In this document: piece by piece, positions 6,105 through 7,192 of the stretch
Numbering within the stretch: the stretch's first letter is position 1
How the letters are laid out: every line of letters begins with the position of its first letter
Source of the DNA: an uncultured bacterium
GTDB taxonomy: Bacteria; Actinomycetota; Coriobacteriia; Coriobacteriales; Coriobacteriaceae
Direction of reading: 5' to 3'
Length of the DNA stretch: 7,192 nt
NCBI GenBank assembly: GCA_905215835.1
Contig: CAJMRR010000105.1
Location: 1 to 7,192 of the forward strand
Position numbers and translations under genes: made by a program
The notes under the pieces: generated by a model
Database searches by the model: none
Told to the model about the DNA's origin: nothing
The model's input: the letters and a program-made list of their open reading frames with translations, nothing else

Positions 6105-6155
6105 TCAAACAAAAAAGAGGGGGGCACCCGTCGCAAAAGCTCGGATGCCCCCTCT
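6105..6155 (-). terminator. Intrinsic terminator for the leftward pepD fragment
   Basis: On the minus strand the stem AGAGGGGG/CCCCCTCT (outer bases 6155 and 6116, one bulged base, then CA/TG) is followed by a run of six T (complement of 6111-6116) and TGTTTG. An inner CCG/CGG pair extends the stem. On the plus strand the bases after the stem are not T-rich, so it can serve hipA only weakly. Confidence 0.8.
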
Positions 6156-6211
6156 CGTAATGTCATTTGCAATCTGCTAGCACGTGGCTCGAACTGCTGC
6201 TAGCGCGACCT
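6156..6211. other. Short spacer between terminator and pepD stop
   Basis: Contains the direct repeat CTGCTAGC (twice, about 23 bp apart) and nothing else recognisable. It is probably the 3' untranslated part of the pepD transcript. Confidence 0.3.
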
Positions 6212-6898
6212 TTACGCAGCGAGGCGCTTGAGGACGTCGATGAGCAGCTCGTAGAAGCGCTCGGCAGAAGCGAGCTCCATGCTCTCGTCCGGGGTGTGGA
6301 CATCGGAGAGCGTCGGGCCCACGGCGATGGCGTCCAGGCCGTGCAGGGCCTCGGCAAACAGGCCGCACTCAAGGCCGGCGTGAATGGACTCGATGCGCAG
6401 CTCGGAGCCAAAGAGCTCGCGATAGCTCTCGACAAAGACGTCGCGAACCGGCGAATGCTCGGCATAGCTCCAGCCGGGATACTCAAACTCAAACTTGGCG
6501 TCGAAGCCCAGGACATCGGCCAGCGTCTGCAGGCGGTCCTTGAACTCGTTCTGCAGCGAGGTGATCGAGGAGCGCGGGGACAGCATGATCTTGACCTCGT
6601 CGTCAGAGGTGGCAACCACACCGATGTTGGAGGAAACCTCGACAGAACCGTCGGTGGCGACGTTGCGGCGAATCACGCCGTTAGGGGCAAGACGCAGGGC
6701 GCGGATGAGGGCAAGCGCGGACTTCTGGTCCATGGCCTCGACCTCGGCGTCGTCGGCAATCTCAACCGTGCAGGTAAAGCCGGGGTCGAAGACCTCGAGC
6801 TCGGCAGTGACGTCGGCGATGATGCCACGGGCGATCTCGGCCGCGGCCTCGGCGGCAGCGTGATCGGCATAGACCAGAACGGCCTTGCACCAGCAGTG
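6212..6898 (-). pseudogene. pepD: Aminoacyl-histidine dipeptidase (PepD, M20 family), C-terminal half only
   Basis: PepD-type enzymes are cytoplasmic zinc dipeptidases that cleave Xaa-His dipeptides such as carnosine; the full family length is about 480-500 residues. Here only about 228 C-terminal residues remain. The part from KAVLVYAD onward aligns by eye with the family, including the end of the lid domain and the final catalytic-domain strands. Clear signatures are SIHAGLECGLF and VGPTLSDVHTPDE; E. coli PepD has IHAGLECGLF and a GP...HSPDE block, whose His is a zinc ligand. The N-terminal half with the remaining metal ligands and catalytic acid should lie to the right but is replaced by smpB sequence. 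The frame hits a stop at 6911-6913. A TTG at 6901 is in frame but has no ribosome site. The stop codon is TAA at 6212-6214, with its own terminator beyond. A product from this remnant could not be an active peptidase. Confidence 0.85.
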
Positions 6899-6901
6899 CA
6901 A
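6885..6901. repeat. Breakpoint inverted repeat between pepD and smpB remnants
   Basis: TTGCAC (6885-6890) and GTGCAA (6896-6901) flank CAGCA. Homology to PepD ends and homology to SmpB begins within or next to this stretch. A 6-bp match is short enough to be chance. Confidence 0.45.
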
Positions 6902-7076
6902 ACTGCAGGGCTACACCCTTGTTCCCCTCTCCCTCTACTTCAAGCATGGCCGCGTCAAGATGGAGGTCGGCCTGTGCAAGGGCAAAAAGCTCTACGACAA
7001 GCGTGCCGATGCCGCCAAGCGTGACGCCAAACGCTCCATCGACCGGGCTGTGAAGTCCAACGGCAAATTCTACTAG
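6900..7076 (+). pseudogene. smpB: SmpB (tmRNA-binding protein), C-terminal fragment
   Basis: SmpB binds tmRNA and brings it to stalled ribosomes for trans-translation; full proteins have about 150-160 residues. Only about 58 codons remain. GYTLVPLSLYFKHGRVKMEVGL is the last part of the OB-fold (shown here without its continuation), then GKKLYDKR and the basic tail ending in SNGKFY, the segment that enters the ribosomal decoding centre. The N-terminal portion, which makes most tmRNA contacts, is absent. Upstream the frame closes at TAG 6870-6872, within sequence that belongs to pepD on the other strand. A TTG at 6885 is the only near start and lacks a Shine-Dalgarno. The gene lies 66 nt before ssrA in the same direction, the common smpB-ssrA order, so this is the normal locus rather than a stray copy. 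Confidence 0.88.
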
Positions 7077-7119
7077 ATCTCTTTCAGGCAGCATTCCTGC
7101 CCGGAAAACCAAGCTTTCT

Positions 7120-7140
7120 GCGCATGGCGACATGCGCTTT
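7120..7140 (+). other. Hairpin in the smpB-ssrA spacer
   Basis: GCGCATG (7120-7126) pairs perfectly with CATGCGC (7131-7137) around GCGA, followed by TTTAT directly before tmRNA. It could be a weak terminator for smpB or a processing structure in the tmRNA leader. A second weaker hairpin (AGGCAG/CTGCC) lies near 7086-7101. No clear ssrA promoter is seen. Confidence 0.4.
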
Positions 7141-7142
7141 AT

Positions 7143-7192
7143 GGGGGCGTAAAGGTTTCGACGGGGGGAGCGAGGCCTGGGCAGCGGGTAGC
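7143..7192 (+). ncRNA. ssrA: tmRNA (ssrA), 5' end, cut by the window edge
   Basis: GGGGGCGTAAAGGTTTCGACGG-type start: the G-rich acceptor strand is followed by the conserved GGUUUCGACGGG segment of the tRNA-like domain and then GCGAGGCCUGGGCAGCGGGUAGC, typical of bacterial tmRNA 5' ends. Only the first 50 nt are present, so the tag reading frame and 3' half are outside the window. The position just after smpB in the same direction supports the call. Confidence 0.92.

Noticed and set aside
6180..6212. tRNA-like fragment (GGCTCGAACTGC) left of pepD
   Set aside because: It resembles a T-arm complement only superficially; no acceptor, anticodon arm or CCA-adjacent stem could be built around it.
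6167..7024. Plus-strand open frame across pepD and into the smpB region
   Set aside because: It is antisense to the pepD remnant for most of its length and out of frame with smpB; no domain is recognisable.
6885..7076. A complete small gene starting at TTG 6885
   Set aside because: The protein is plainly the C-terminal end of SmpB, the first codons are pepD antisense, and there is no ribosome site. It is better described as a truncated smpB.

Overview
The window looks like chromosomal DNA from a GC-rich Gram-positive, most likely an actinobacterium of the Coriobacteriia (Collinsella-like). This is inferred from GC-rich codon use, strong Shine-Dalgarno sites, a DisA-type diadenylate cyclase gene heading ispD-ispF-cysS (a linkage known from Firmicutes and Actinobacteria), and SmpB/tmRNA sequence style. 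No database search was possible, so the taxon is tentative.

Layout. Positions 1-3300, minus strand: a tight operon transcribed disA, ispD, ispF, cysS. disA and ispD overlap by 1 nt, ispD and ispF overlap by 11 nt, and ispF and cysS are 3 nt apart; cysS runs off the left edge. It joins c-di-AMP synthesis and DNA integrity scanning to two steps of the MEP isoprenoid pathway and to cysteinyl-tRNA synthetase. Positions 3301-3647: a divergent regulatory region. It has two matching extended -10-like motifs in inverted orientation and, toward the right, a manganese-sensing yybP-ykoY riboswitch whose P1 helix competes with an intrinsic terminator. It controls mntP (3648-4226), a Mn(II) exporter. Positions 4256-6083: the mntP terminator, then an autoregulated-looking hipB-hipA toxin-antitoxin module. 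Its promoter region holds three near-identical 15-bp copies of TGCAGAcTTTTGCAT, and the first copy forms the hairpin tip of the mntP terminator. Positions 6105-6155: a terminator for leftward transcription.

The right end is odd. A leftward aminoacyl-histidine dipeptidase gene (pepD family) keeps only its C-terminal half. At about 6885-6903 it abuts a rightward smpB that keeps only about its last 57 codons. Both genes lack their 5' halves and meet head to head at a 6-bp inverted repeat. smpB is followed by the 5' end of the tmRNA gene (ssrA) at 7143, cut by the window edge. The breakpoint is either a genuine rearrangement or deletion, or an assembly chimera; the sequence alone does not decide.

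No wholly new system is evident. The points most worth a second look are the triple operator with its dual-use terminator/operator palindrome, the complete riboswitch-terminator switch, and the pepD/smpB breakpoint.
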